Origin: Strongylocentrotus droebachiensis
Taxonomy: Eukaryota > Echinodermata > Echinoidea > Camarodonta > Strongylocentrotidae
Direction: 5' to 3'
Assembly (NCBI GenBank): GCA_035222895.1
Contig: JAVYIG010001035.1
Coordinates: forward strand, 124,001-188,000
Length of the DNA stretch: 64,000 bases
In this document: one piece after another, positions 48,501 to 62,544 of the stretch
Numbering within the stretch: position 1 is the first letter of the stretch
How the letters are laid out: each line of letters begins with the position of its first letter
The notes under the pieces: generated by a model
Database searches by the model: none
Told to the model about the DNA's origin: nothing
What the model saw: only the letters and a program-made list of their open reading frames with translations
Translations under genes and position numbers: made by a program

Positions 48501-51104
48501 CTGTAAATATGCAAAGAAAAAGGGGTTTAAAGCAAAAGTAGTAATGAGGGATCATCAGCTTTTGAAAAAAAGTCTCTGTATTTGTAAATACTATATGTTT
48601 TAGAAAGGGAAAAAAATGAAGTTTGGGGTAGAAGTAGTAAAAAAAAAATCTCATCTTGTTACTTTCTTTTAGCCCATGGACTACTGAATTCTCTTGTTGC
48701 CCTGGTCATAATACAGAAGCCATTTGGTTCCTGCATGCAATGGGTTAAAAAAAAAGTCCTTACTCCTTGAGGTGGTAACTGACTTGTTCCTTCCTGCATT
48801 ATAATTAATAATCTAGTTGCTACTTAAAAATAATATAATAATCACAATGTTCTGATTTTTTCTGTTCTTCAGAAATGTAACACTGCAGAAATGCAGATGG
48901 ACATTCTGAAAAAGAAGAATCCCTAGGTGTTTGCGTTTGCTGCTAAGAATATCTGACCTTTCCTTGTATTGTCACGACAGAAATGCTTTTAACCTAGATT
49001 CAACATTGCTACCTGGATCTGGGCTGGAAGCCTCCGTGATTTGAGAGAATGCCACATTTCTTGGAGGAAAATGTTATCCAAACAAATGCACAACCTACTT
49101 ATTGCTTTTAACTGTTATTTTGAAAGTGAAATTCTGGCAGGATTTCATCGCTTGCATCTGTAGAGGGGTTGGATTTAGATCTTTGAGCTGGAAGAAATGC
49201 TTGTGGCTTTATCAGAAATTCTGAACAACAACTTTTAGCTGTATACATAATCCCACTTTATCCTACTTTAAAGACATTGAAAAAGTGGTAGGCAAAGCCA
49301 TACATATGTATTTGGATTTCGCTTGATCACTTGAATTACTTTTATAATAACCAATTTCAAATGTGATATTGTCCGTCTCCCATTGCTAAGATCCTTGAAG
49401 AGGTTCATCTTCTACTCTAATCTACATATCAATTATTTTAAATCATGTTGATCTTCTTAGTGGTATTATTGGCATTGCTTAGGGGTTTTTATGTCAGAAA
49501 AACAATTTTGACACAAACAAAACTTGAAATTTTCCCTTTTGTTTTGCTCTTCTACATTAAAAAGATGAAAATTAAGGAAAAGCCGATGATAATTACTAAA
49601 TTTAGACACTGTGTTTTCCATGCTCTGAAGAACATGAACAAAAAAGTACCATTATTATCGATCTGAAACACATCAATCACGTCCCATCAGAGCTCGTAAA
49701 TCGGGCAAGACTCACGCGCATCTTCCCAAGGCAATGGAGCCTTGCGGTTACGCAGGGGCGAAAAATCAATTTTTGGCAACTATCGGTATGTTGGGTTTTT
49801 GTCTATGACTGCGGGCGAAAACGGGCAGGTGGCACAATAGCGTGCTCATCCCAGCACATGCTTGGTGCAAACTGGAATAAGGTAGGCATGAATTATTCAT
49901 CGTGTTTCATCGTGTTTATCAAGATGTCCCTTTAAGAGGAATTGGTTGGGGTTTGATTGGCAACATTCTGCATGGTTTGTACAAATGCCATCAGCTCAAC
50001 AGATGGCTTGAAAATCTTATAATGATGCATTATGAAAACATTATCAAGGCATTCAAATCATCTTAATATGGCAATTTAATCCAAAATTCAATCATTGATT
50101 GTCATAACTGGAGGCAACAAAAGGTATTGTGTTGCATGAAGTATGTCAACCTATCATTCAGATCCACTTTATTTGAGGGAATGTTACATACTCTCACCCC
50201 TTCACCCTCCCTCAAAAAATATCTGATCAGTTAAATGCACCATGAAATTCCTGTCTTGTAGAAAAGAGAATAGTCATGACAATTTTAAATCTGCTTCCTT
50301 ACATTGATTTTCATATTGATTGACTATTTATTTCATTGATTATGTGTTATACATTATGCCTTTCAGACTAAGAATGTGAGATTGAATGCAAATATATGCA
50401 TGCGTGCCATACACATATAGCATTTGAACCTACAATCTCTTTAAATAAACATTTGACTAAAGCTTTAAATCTTGAAAATTAATAAAGTGATGCAATGGTT
50501 TCTCCTAACCTCTTCATGTTCATCGAGCTCAAACACTTATCACTTAGATGTTTGAAGATGGTGTTGATTGCTGAGTTGAGCAAAAATTTCTGAAATTGTT
50601 TTGTATCGATAAATAGACGGTCACATGTTCGCTTGCATCGAATGACAGGGTGGGATGGTGTCAACAGCTTTGCAATGGATAGTGTATCAGTCTGTATGAT
50701 AACCATCTACAGGTATTTGTATTCAACAGTGAAGAAGGGCTTTTAGAGATGAAACGGAGAAGGGATGCATAGTGATTTTATCACCAATGGCGGATGTGAA
50801 AAGTGTGCTCTAGCTATCAGGTAGATGATCATAAGTATATCAAGCCAAATATGCTTTGTAAAAGCATAGTTTTCAGCCTCTAATGACTAAAATGTTGCTT
50901 TTCAAATGTATTCTAGTTTAATGAATATAGTTCACTTTGAGATTTTTTGTTATCATGTTCAATATTTGAGTTTTATATTGATATGAATAAATAACACATT
51001 GCATATTGAAAATTCATGAAAATGTTATACATACATTCAGCCTACACAAGGGCCGTAGTATGACTTTGATTCAAACATTTATTTATTATAACCAATGCAT
51101 ATCA

Positions 51105-51178
51105 TCTGCTGAGAGCTAGAAGAGCATAAACTCATACACTTAAACATAGAGTTAAGGGTCTTTCTGTCTCTCTGCAGA
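51105..51178. repeat. dispersed palindromic repeat, copy 7 (reference copy)
   Basis: Left arm tctgctgagagctagaag.. and right arm ..ctttctgtctctctgcaga pair over about 29 bases, leaving a loop of about 15 bases (atacacttaaacata). This is the most complete copy of a family whose arms read roughly CTGCTGAGAGCCAGAAGGG, then attaactctgtgtta, then the inverse. Confidence 0.7.
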
Positions 51179-54100
51179 TAAACATCCAAATTCTCTCAAG
51201 TTTATTCATCTTCGTGTATTTGAGATGAATGTAAAATAAGTTATGGAAGAGAATCTAAGGGTTTCACCATCGAGTGTCTGCAAAAGTTTCTATTAATACA
51301 TTGCACCTTGCGTTGCAGACAATCATGTGTTTGGGTGCATCAAATATCAGAGAATGTTCCAACACCTTTTTGAGGTAGCGGATTTATCCATGTATGGACT
51401 GACATCCAACAACAGGTGGATGTACAATGCACTGATGCTAGCTTGCTGAGATATCATAAAATGTGGGAATAAATATGAGTTTGATGGTTATGGTGAGTAT
51501 CTATCACGTGAGACTATTGATCAGGATATGGCTTCTAGATCAAGTATCATCGGAACTGTCACACAGCCTATCACATGGTGATCCTTTGCATGCAAGCGGG
51601 ATCATATTTTTTGTGGGATATAAAAAGAAGAGCTGAGAAAAATACCCGCTATGGCCATATTTTTTTTACATCACTTGAAGAGTTGGTGAGATTAGTTTCA
51701 AAAGTACAACCTGACTTATATTCCATGAAAGAAAAAATGCCAGAGATTAATGGAGAAACTTTCCAGCACTAATCGGCTTCAGATCTCTCACTTTTAAAAT
51801 TGCCAGATGCAACTCTAATCTCTAATGAAATATTCTAATTATCATTATTAAATGTAGCACAATTCAAAAGTTTTATTTTTATCGATTTACTAAAGGCCAA
51901 ATGGTAATCCGTAAGTTTCATATAATTCCTGTAATCATGAAACACATAACGATCGTAATTCATTTGACAGTCAATTGAAGATGAGAAATTGTTTTTGCTT
52001 TTGTTTTTTTCATTTAAGTTTATAGAATTTGGACAATGTATGCATAATAATGAAGAGATTTTGCTCTCACCAAATCAATGGACTTAGTATATGCATTCAG
52101 GCCAGATTAAAACCTTGCCTCAACTTGAGGGTCTTTATTCCTATCCCTGTTCATATCCACACAGGAAAAACAAACACTTTATTATGAAATTTATAGACTT
52201 TATTCCTATCCACACAGAATACTCCTACCATGTTGGAGGAGATAGTATATATAGAGCAGAGACTATTAGGGAAGATTAAGCATCTAATTGAAAATCTTTG
52301 AAGTAGGGTCCTTGCGGGTTAAATCAATGAGGTGGTTGGGCATCCAAGCTCCCTTACCATTGATTACACTTGGAGGCGAAAGATATTCCTAAGATTGAGT
52401 GAAAAATAAGAGAGTGTCGGCCACGTGCTTCGACGGATTGTATCAGTTCTCTCAACTCTGTTAGCTAGGAGAGCTTGAGGAAACATTTGCTATAGCATAA
52501 GTACCGTAGGATTCTATCAGCTAAGTTGGGTTCAGATTGTAAAGTTCAACAAATGTCAGATCTACAGTGTTTTCATGAGGGTTTAATTACGTTAAGAGTA
52601 TCTGCCTGGCTATATCTAAATAGGGTGTTAAAATAGACAGCATTTAAACCTAGCAAATAGCATGTAATATTTCAAAAGGAAATGTGCCAATGAAAGTGTT
52701 AAAATTCTTATTTCCTTTATCTTATAAAAATGTACAAAGAAGAAATTTTGGTTTGTTTTGGGACAGACCAAAATGCTACGGAACCTGATTTTTGCAGTTG
52801 TCTTCACCTGATGTGAAAGTAGTATTCTAGAAAGTTATCAATAAAGGACATGTGAAGGTTTGTTGGAAACATCACAAATGAACTAAGCATACCATAAGTC
52901 TTTGAGGAATATCCTAAAGAATAGAAGAGAACATTTTGAAGAAAAATATTTCTTACAAGCATATCTACTTCTGATATGAGCTTTGCAACAAAATCTGGCA
53001 GAAATGAAAAAAAATATATAAATATATATTTCAATTACCAGGATCCTTTCTTGAAAGATGTACTTTTCTTCACCAAACATGCAAAGATTGCAAGTCCCTC
53101 ACTCACGTGAGTTCAGGACATAAAATCCTTATTTCCACTTCCCTAAGTAATTCATTGATGGTGTCAGTATAAAGTCATTTTATTGAAGTGTCAGACTGCT
53201 CAGTTACCACCACTTTGCAGCACCATTCTGACTCCCATCTCGTTATACCCTGTTCAGACCAGAGGGAAATTGATACAAAACTTGTTTAAAGAAATGTTGT
53301 ATAAAGAATCATTGTACAGCGGAAGAAGCAAAGAAACATCTTGTAAAGAAACTAGTTTTTAAGAGATCAATTGACATTACAGCTGGCCAATCATCGGTGC
53401 ATACTCACTATAGGCCCTGCCTAATAATTTGATTTTTGTGTGATACAAGGTTAAAAAAAGAAACGCTGATCCTTTTCCTTCAAAAGATTGCTTACACATG
53501 AGTTTCGCTATACAACATATTTTAATATGACATTCAGACTAGAATAAGATTCATCTAATACTATGGCTATACAATGAATTTAAAGTGTCTGAATGAAGGG
53601 TTAGTTTGGGTTTGGTTTGGTTTAAAAGGGTATCCATTTCAAGGCAAGTCTTGCACACTTGATACCTCTGATATTGATGGTGATGACCAGTTATCATAAA
53701 AAAGTCAGGAGGTCAGCCCTGAGTCATCACTTTATGAGCAGACAGCTTGCTTGGAAGCTAATGTGAGTAAGAGGTAGGTGTCTGAGAGCTAAACATCTGC
53801 GATTCCTGGTTCAAGGCTCATTCTTGTAAGGTTAGACATTTTTATTTTAAGATCTAAGGTGTTTAACAAGTTGAAAGTGAAGAGACAATGATTAGAAGCT
53901 GCATTTGCAACTCATATACTTTATCAGTCACTTGTCACTTCCTTTCTCTTTCTACACATTATGTTCTTTCCCCACTCTCTCACTTATTTAGTCCCTACCC
54001 ACCCTCTTTCTTTCTCTCCTGATTCTCCTTTTTTGAAACTCCCATTTTCTGCTTGGTAGTGCGATACATCTAAAAGATCAAACACTCTAATTGAAAATTA

Positions 54101-55554
54101 GCTGTTTCTTTTACAAATATTACTTTCAAGTATCCTGGAATTTAGTAAACAATGTCCTTTTTTGTCGGAAAAACCCTCCCAGATGGTGTATATTAAAAAA
54201 TCAGAATTTTGCCTGCCATTTTACAGAGCTGATTGAGCTAATGGCAAGTTGCAATTTCTTTACGAGAAGCTCATCAACTTTAAATCTCTGACAGTTCTCA
54301 AGAAGCCCCCCACGAAACAGGAGGTAAAAGAAAGTAGCCAAACCTTATTCTAATGATCATACCGTGCTAGAGACACAATATTATGAAGTGTCACCTAAGG
54401 GGAAATGAAGGGGGCGGGCGGATACCTTCTTTGGGGCGCGTATCACATTCTAGCCCTTGGTGACATTGTGCATGCGGACTGATATCTCAACGGGGGTAGC
54501 GGGTGAGTCCAATTCGTCCCCATGACTCTATCCATAGACTCCTGAATGTCTGATGTGGCTTTTTATCTGTCTACTCTGCCCTTTCTTCATTTCTTCATCT
54601 CCCTTGCCCACTCTCTCCAAACTTGTTTCCTATTTTGATTAGCTTCCCTTATTAACCTCTCCCCATTCTTTCTTCCTCTCACCCCTGGTCTTGTTCATTT
54701 TTCATGACAAACATTGTTTCTTGTTCACACTACATCAGTCCTCGTATTGCTACGCTTCGTCAATATTTGTTCTAAAAGAAAAGGCAAAATTTCACTCAGA
54801 TTACTCTGATCATCTTCATTTTCATGCACGGGATGTGGGCTTGTCTGACAAACATCAGACATCCCCCTCCCCAAGAAATGAAAGAAGGTCTTATAATTAT
54901 AAAGTGTCTTATTATGCCTTAAATATGAAGGAGGTCCCAAAGATGCAATAATGGTGGAAGTTTTGTGTACCTTAAATTTGCCAGATATGGTTCTGCCGCC
55001 TCTCCCTCCCAACTGGTTGCATATCGCTCATATATGTTTGACACAGCTTCCATCCCTTTCCCTTGCATCAAACATGTTGATCAAAAGAAATTTGTAATAC
55101 AATGGCCATTGCCATCCTCTGTCATTTTCACTTTACATCTGATCTCTATACCACCCCAAAGGAATTCCTTTCTTAATTCCCTACAAGGCTGAATCTTCTT
55201 TATTCTTCAGAACAGATTATGTTTCATTCAGTGACAGTTTCTCTGACATTCCCTCATCTTGAGCTGTCCTTCTACATGTCCTTATACCCTCCTTCAAGGC
55301 CCTCTACAGCTAGTCTCTGAATATTGATTTCCATGTGGAAATATCACACCGTGTGTGAGTGTGTGTGTTGTTGTTTCCAGTTGCTGCAACTCTATTTGAG
55401 GTTTCAAAGGCCTTCGTCCTTTTCTTACAACCTTTCAATTAATTTTGCTTTTAATTCCAGCAATTTTTCCTCTTGTTTAAATACATTCAACATCCATTAA
55501 AGTATGCTTTTTATCATATCTCCACCTCAATCACTGTCTCTGTCTCTCTCCAAA

Positions 55555-55685
55555 TTGTTTTCTTTATTTCTATCTATCTCTCTCTCTCTCCCTATCTCAT
55601 CCCCATCCCCCCTCTCTCTCTTTCTCTCTCTCTCTCTGTCTCTCTGTCTCTATCTCCCTCTCTCCCTATCTCATCCCCATCCCTT
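55555..55685. repeat. pyrimidine-rich CT tract
   Basis: CT repeats with two copies of ccctatctcatccccatccc (55596 and 55663). Confidence 0.9.
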
Positions 55686-56437
55686 CTCTGTATTACTTAT
55701 AATACACTTTTTGCACATGTTTATGTGTTAAATGCTATTCATAAGAATGTTGATCTGCTCACCTTACAGTTAAGAATTTCACTTCTAAAAGTGTTACAAT
55801 AGCTATCAGTACAGTATACAAAGTGCATGAATGTCTTTTCTTGTACCATTTCTTGTAGCATCTTTTAACCACTGAGTTAACATGTTAATCTTCTCTGTAT
55901 CCACTCTTTATCTTCTTATCATTTCTTTGTACACCAATCCATCCTCAAAGCCTTTTCCACTTAACTACACCATGGCTAATTAGGCCTACCCTTATTAATA
56001 TGACACTGACACGATGACAATCAATAACAGGGCCAGAAAAGAGAAGGAAAATACATAGAAAGGGGCTGACTTGAGGGGAACATAAAGTTCAAAACGATCC
56101 CATTGACAAATTGTTTCTGGAAGGCAAGCCTGGACATAGAGTATGAAATGTCTCACCCTGGGACTGTTGATGGATTGCTTCATACATGTTTTTGATGATA
56201 AAGGAGGTGCTTGGAGAGGAGGTGGAGATGAGCTGCGGGGCAGTTCAATGACTTGGACCTACTCAGAAATTTTCATGAAAATTATCAGAATTGGTTAATA
56301 TTTTTTTTCAGAACCATCGTGTACATTATTTCTTGCAGATATGTTATGAACATAAAATCTAATATGTTAAAAGGCGAAGACATAGATCATGAAGTTAAAT
56401 AAAATATCAAATCATGTAAAATAGGATGATATTGCCC

Positions 56438-56510
56438 GTTGAGAGCCTGGAGAGCATCAACCCTGTGTTAGATGATCAAGTTAATGGTTTCTGCCTTTTA
56501 GCACTCTCTA
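56438..56510. repeat. dispersed palindromic repeat, copy 8
   Basis: The left arm gttgagagcctggagagca continues with tcaaccctgtgtta as in the consensus; the right arm is diverged. Confidence 0.5.
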
Positions 56511-57480
56511 TGGTAGGAGTTGGCATGGACAAAATCAAAAGTTTTCATATCTGAATATCCACATCTACAAAATAATAATTATTATTTGATGTTGAAATGG
56601 TGTTATAGAACATAATCAGCCCATTCAATTATGTTTCTTCTGCTATCTCTACATAATGATGTGTCAACTGAACACCTCCCTTTGATGCTAGAGTACATCA
56701 TAAGGCAATTTATAAATCATCCTAGATATCAATGCTAACAACTATAAACAAACTAGATACTGTTGAGTATTTTGTTGAAGTTCAATATAAATACATCAGG
56801 TTACAAACAAAATTGCTTTTGATGATGAGTGACTAACAATTTTGTTAGATATTTTATCAAAAAAATGTCATGCCATAATTTGTTTTATTTAAAAAGACTT
56901 GTAATAAGCTTTTAACAATCTCCACTTAATTCTACTGTACTTCTATCAAAACAGATGGGGGGGGTGTGGATAAAGACTTGCTGAAGACAGGGAGCAGTCT
57001 GTACACATGGGTAAATAAATGATAAATGACATCAATCTTTAAAATGAAAACATGGGGAAAAATAACCAATATTCCACTTTTGAAATATGACATTTTAAGT
57101 GTTCCAAATGTGGGCAAACAACTCTGGGAGATATATGCATCCTCACACTTCATCTCTGAGGGTTGAGTACACAAACCTTTCCATATAAATCAATAGTCAG
57201 ATGACAATGAACCCCCACTATAAACTCACACATGAATCATATACTTAGAGAGTGTTTTGTACAGTGCTCAAAGAATTCTGGGACATTGCAGGTTTAAACC
57301 ACAATCTGTGAAGGAATTGAATAAAATAAAATGAGATATGTACCAAGTACAATAATCTTTAAGGTATATATTCATCATTCAATAAGAATTAAAAATGGTA
57401 TTCATATTTGTGTTGGTGTTGGTGCTGGTGCACATTGCAATTAAAAAATATGAGGCATAAAAAGAGATGTGCATTTCCGA

Positions 57481-57582
57481 CCCCCCCCCCCCCCTTCCCC
57501 ATCTGTCCCACTCTGTCTATCTCTTTCCATCTGTCTCCTGTCTCTGTCTAACACTGTCTCCGTCTGTCTCAGTCTGTATTCC

Positions 57583-57617
<35 letters not shown>

Positions 57618-57670
57618 GCCTCTCTCTCTGTCCCTCTCTTTCCCCCTTTCTCTCTCTCCCTTTGCCTCTC
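57481..57670. repeat. 14-base C run plus CT tract
   Basis: C14 at 57481-57494 followed by CTGTCT and CT repeats. Confidence 0.92.
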
Positions 57671-58360
57671 TTCCATCTATCTATATCTATGTCTTTTTAA
57701 CCCCAACTTCATTTCTTTCTTTTTTCTCTTTCCTCATGTTCTCATTTACCCTATTATAAATCAATGTTACTATGAAGTTATCATCATGACCACTGAAACC
57801 TTGTTACAATATAATTACATTATCAAAAGAAAGTTCTATTTTCTGATATGATCACAGAGGTAAATATTTTTGTCATCAAGTGATATTTGGTTGCACTCAT
57901 ATAACCCCTGGCTGCCGTTTCATTGATTTTGACTGATCCCTGTTTTTCTGTAGACTGTCAATCTAATCTCTTTTTTCTTCTGTAATATACAATTGATTCT
58001 CTTCACATGTGTACCAGAATTCAAAGTATGGCAGAAATCTGCTTTGCTGCTGATCAATTCTAACCACTTATGATCTTTTCTTATCTAGGCTGAAAAGTAT
58101 GGGAATAAATGAGAATGAAATGTGAAATATTTCTAAGTAAAAGCATAAGGAAGTTATGAATCACAGAAATTAACAAAGAAAAGGATGGGAATAATGAATG
58201 AAGTAAATAACAAATTATCTGGAACAGCAATCATCTTTGCACTCAATAAACTTGCCAACAGAAGAAGCTGAATCCCATTTAGATAGCTTTTTAGTATTTT
58301 TTGAAAAATTGCAAAACATCTTTCCTTCAAACAAACATAACAGAATAGCTAAGGAGACCA

Positions 58361-58407
58361 CCCCCCCCCCCTTCTCTAAATTAAGTTCCTTCCCTCGCCC
58401 CCTTCTG

Positions 58408-58440
<33 letters not shown>
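58361..58440. repeat. 11-base C run plus (CT)n
   Basis: C11 at 58361-58371 and a pure (CT)n run at 58411-58438. Confidence 0.93.
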
Positions 58441-58450
<10 letters not shown>

Positions 58451-58660
58451 CTGTCCTCCCTCATCCCCTCTCTTTCTCTTGTTCATACACACCATGTATC
58501 TGCTCATCCTCCTCCTCCTCTCTTAGATCTCTCTCACTCTCTGCATAAAAGATGAACTGGGTCAATGACCAGACTGTGTGTAGCCACATGAGTGATTGGC
58601 TTGGTTCTTCATTCATTCAAGTGTTTGTTTTCTCCCACTTTGTTACATGTAATATAGTCT

Positions 58661-58735
58661 ACCAAGAGCCAGAAAGATGTTAGGCCATATAACTTAACAC
58701 AGAGTCAATCCTGACAATGCCCTTTTGGCTCTAAT
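58661..58735. repeat. dispersed palindromic repeat, copy 9
   Basis: accaagagccagaaagatg on the left, aatgcccttttggctct on the right, with ttaacacagagt in the loop region. Confidence 0.6.
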
Positions 58736-58807
58736 TAGCACATGAATATTACCCACATGAAGCACCTACTGAGTTCTTAAATTGAACAGATTTCTTTCTT
58801 TTTTCAA

Positions 58808-58862
58808 TGCTAGAAGGAGGTTAGTTCATATCTCTAACACATAATTAATGCCCTCCTAGATC
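58808..58862. repeat. dispersed palindromic repeat, copy 10
   Basis: tgctagaaggaggttagtt on the left and ttaatgccctcctaga on the right; a shorter, diverged copy only about 70 bp from copy 9. Confidence 0.5.
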
Positions 58863-59242
58863 ATAGTACTTGATAATAACCACATAAGCACATACAGCAA
58901 ATACAGCACTGAATTGTAGGAAATAAAAACAGATTTCTATTTTTGTCAATGAGCACTACAAACAAAGTCCAAACAGTGGACTAAACAAAGAAATGCAGAA
59001 TCCACATAGCAAATGAGCAACTCAGTCTATAATATGAAAAGCTATACAATTTTTAAAATTCTACAAGTTTGATAATTTTCTAACCCATGGATATGACTAT
59101 TAACCCTCAGTCATCTATCTACCTAATCAAGAGACTCATGAAGAAGAAGATAGACACGACTATCTCTCATCTAATCCATTCCCATTTGACAAAGAAAGGG
59201 AAAAAGATTAGATTATCTAGATATTTCCTTCCAACTAATGAA

Positions 59243-60305
59243 TATCATCTTGTCTAAAGTTTACCATTTTCAATGACGTATTTATCTCACAAGGAAAATG
59301 TTTATTTTACTTCAAATTGAGCAGATAGACAAGACCGTAGACCCCTCCCTATTGACTATCATCTGGTCAACTATCTTCAGTCATCTATCCATCTAAGGGA
59401 GGAACTAGATGCTACTACACTGGACAGAGAGAAGAAGAGATCACTCTCTTACCCCTCCCCTTACCCCTCCCCCCAATGTGCATCATCTGGTCTACCATCT
59501 TCAGTCATCTATCCATCTAAGGGAGGGACTAGATGCTACTACACTGGACAGAGAGAAGAAGATATTACTCTCTTACCCCTCCCCTTACCCCTCCCTCCAA
59601 TGAGTATCATCTGGTCTACCCATCTTCAGTCATCTATCCATCTAAGGGAGGGACTAGATGCTACTACACTGGACAGAGAGAAGAAGATATTAATCTCTTA
59701 CCCCTCCCCTTACCCCTCTCCTATCCAATGAGTATCATTTGGTCAACTATCTTTAGTCACGTATCTATCTAGCGAGGAGACTCTATTTACCCTTACACTT
59801 AAAAGAGTGTAGATAGAAAAGACTAGGTATTGATCAACCCCTCCCCCCAATGTGTATCATCTGGTCTACCATCTTCAGTCATCTATCCATCTAAGCGAGA
59901 GACTTGGTGCTGTTACACTTGACAGAGAGAAGGAGAGATCACTCTCTTACCCCTCCCCTTACCCCTCCCTCCAATGTGCATCATCTGGTCTAGCATCTTC
60001 AGTCATCTATCCATCTAAGCGAGAGACTTGGTGCTGTTACACTTGACAGAGAGAAGGAGAGATCACTCTCTTACCCCTCCCCTTACCCCTCCCTCCAATG
60101 AGTATCGTTCGGTCAACTATCTTTAGTCATGTATCTATCTAGCGAGGGGACTCTCTTTACTCTTACACTTGAAGGAGTGTAGATAGAAAAGACTATTAAC
60201 CCCTCCCTCCATGCAATGTGCATCATCTGGTCTACCATCTTCAGTCATCTATCCATCTAAGCGAGAGACTTGGTGCTGTTACACTTGACAGAGAGAAGGA
60301 GACAC
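59243..60305. repeat. 124-bp satellite/minisatellite array, about 9 units
   Basis: The marker tatcatctgg or its variants occurs at 59243, 59357, 59481, 59605, 59733, 59855, 59979, 60103 and 60221, giving spacings of 114, 124, 124, 128, 122, 124, 124 and 118. Units are of two kinds: A (tcagtcatctatccatctaa, then a gggactagatgc or gagacttggtgc variant) and B (ctttagtca, then tctagcgaggggactct). B recurs at 59733 and 60103. Because 124 is not a multiple of 3, open frames here are chance. Confidence 0.95.
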
Positions 60306-60428
60306 CGACCAGACGAGAGGATGAGAGCAGACAAACTATGAATCACAGTTTAAAGCTGACAAAACTAATAACACCACAATTTCACCACCATCATGGCCAC
60401 TTAGAGTGCCATAATGTGATCTCAAAGT

Positions 60429-60455
60429 TTCTCCTCCTCCTCCTCCTCCTTTCCC
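60429..60455. repeat. (TCC)n microsatellite
   Basis: About eight TCC units. Confidence 0.9.
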
Positions 60456-61532
60456 TCCTGTAGTTTTCAACGAAGTATCGTTTGGGGCATGGCAATGGAA
60501 ACATCTGTGTAGGTTATTCATTTTCTCCCCTTCTGTGGTTCTGTCAGAAGTGTGCCTTCTTTATGATTGCATGGTACAGTTGATAACATAGTAATGCATG
60601 GAATATATGGGTTAGTCATTTACTGAGTGATTTTTACATTCATATAAAATAATGCTTCATAATGTTATAGGAAAACGGATTCATAAAAGTTTCAATGACT
60701 TTCAATCTCTTACAGAATTGCATGCATGTATTATAGTGTAATAGAGTTAACATGAATAATGCCCCATCTGAATGAACACTAGTTCATTGGAACCTGGATT
60801 GAATCCACCAATAGATATGGGATCTAAATAAATCACATTATTTGATATTGCATTATGTGTGATGTCATGTTAAAAACTTAAGTCCTCTGCAATGGGTTGC
60901 CTTTTCATCATGTCATATTTTCAATTATGAGACTTATATGACTAACCCTCACTAATATGTCACGGTAAAACAAATCTACCAATGAAGAGGATGGGTTGGT
61001 GTAAATAAATCTGATCAGTTAATATTTTCATTTGGATGATGTCGTAATGAAACTCATTCACTGACAATGTGATGTCCTTTAATGAAGTAACACTTTCTTG
61101 TGCAATCTCCTGCTGAAAATGTGACTTCATGCATGTTTGATTTCACAGTGCAAACATGATGTTCCCTAATGACTACTCTGCAAACTGGATGTCTGTGTGA
61201 GGAGAGGAATAATCCTATAAAAATACTTAGTCTAGAGTTACTTGATATTTGAATACAGATTTTATACTATAACAAAAAACATGTTAAATCTTTGAGGCTT
61301 GAAACTAGCAATTGTATCAATTCCTTTTTTCATGAAATCATTTTCATGCTCCCAGATAACAAAGTGAAAAAGTAATATATCACCATGTCCAAATGACTAC
61401 ATGGTTTAATTCTTACTGCCCCTTTTCACCATTCTTAGAATCGGGTGATATGTATTGCTAGTAAAAAAAACAGTTATTATTAGGCCTATCATGAGATAAT
61501 TTGAGACACCCACCACAGTACATATGTAGGTG

Positions 61533-61676
61533 CCCCCCCCCCCCTCTCAAGCCACCTCCATCCTCCCCTCCCCCTATCTTTTCTATATCACACTCATTCT
61601 CTTTCTCTTTCTCTGTCCCTTTCTCAGTCTCTGTCCTTTCTCTCTCATTGTCTCTCTCTCTCTCTCTCTCTCTCTA
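61533..61676. repeat. 12-base C run plus CT tract
   Basis: C12 at 61533-61544, then pyrimidine-rich bases ending in pure (CT)n at 61648-61675. Confidence 0.92.
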
Positions 61677-62373
61677 CAGGAAAAAACACCAATATAAAAT
61701 GTTGTCAAACATTATTTTTAAAAGAATCTTCTAGCATGTCACAAAAAAAAAATTATCTCATTGGCATTACAGCCTCATTACCTAAGTTGTTGCTGTATAA
61801 TACTAAATATCCCAAGTATCATTGAAAAACAGCAAGCCACGAAGTCAAGAGCCCACGACAAATAGTCTTAAGTGGTTGATCTACGCTCTGACGTTGTAGA
61901 GAAACCCTGCGGCCATGCACTGCCAAGCAGAGGGGGAATCAAGAGGGCTCTTCAAATGTGGCTAATTTAAGAAGGAAACTCATGCATCGTCATTCTGAGG
62001 AGGGGCACATCTATGATGTGATTTGAGAAAAGGTTTGGCTAAAACTACAACCTTTATGAACTATTACAAATTCTAAATTGAGATATATTCATCATTTTTT
62101 ATTTAGTCTTTGAAACCAAAAATAAGAGCATTATGAACATTTAAATGTAGATGAAATAAGTCATATGCATTAAGCAAAACATAGTCATAAAAACATCTGG
62201 AGAAATCTTAAATAAAAATCAAATATAAAAATACCATATTGGAAGGTATGCTTTTGAAATGCTTCTTCAAACATACATGCAAATCAATTGTTCATGTAGT
62301 TGTTCTAGTATTTACAGTAGTCATAAAGATTTAAATACAGTCAGTTGTAAATGTAGTCATATACATACTCTTA

Positions 62374-62391
62374 GGAGTAGTAGCAGAAGTA

Positions 62392-62475
<84 letters not shown>

Positions 62476-62544
62476 CTAGTAGTAGTACTAGTAGTAGTAG
62501 TAGTAGTAGCAGTAATAGTAGTAATAGTAGGGTAGCAGTAGTGG
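62374..62544. repeat. (AGT)n trinucleotide array
   Basis: About 170 bases of AGT repeats with AGA, AGC and ACT interruptions. Reads as poly-Ser or poly-Tyr; no sign of a real coding exon around it. Confidence 0.95.

Noticed and set aside
55995-56183. Minus frame ending in a hydrophobic stretch as the missing signal-peptide exon
   Set aside because: The hydrophobic part is at the C-terminal end, with no phase-1 donor in the right place.
59409-60463. Several 64-81 codon frames repeating HLVYHLQSSIHL
   Set aside because: They come from the 124-bp satellite. The period is not a multiple of three and the frames break at each unit.
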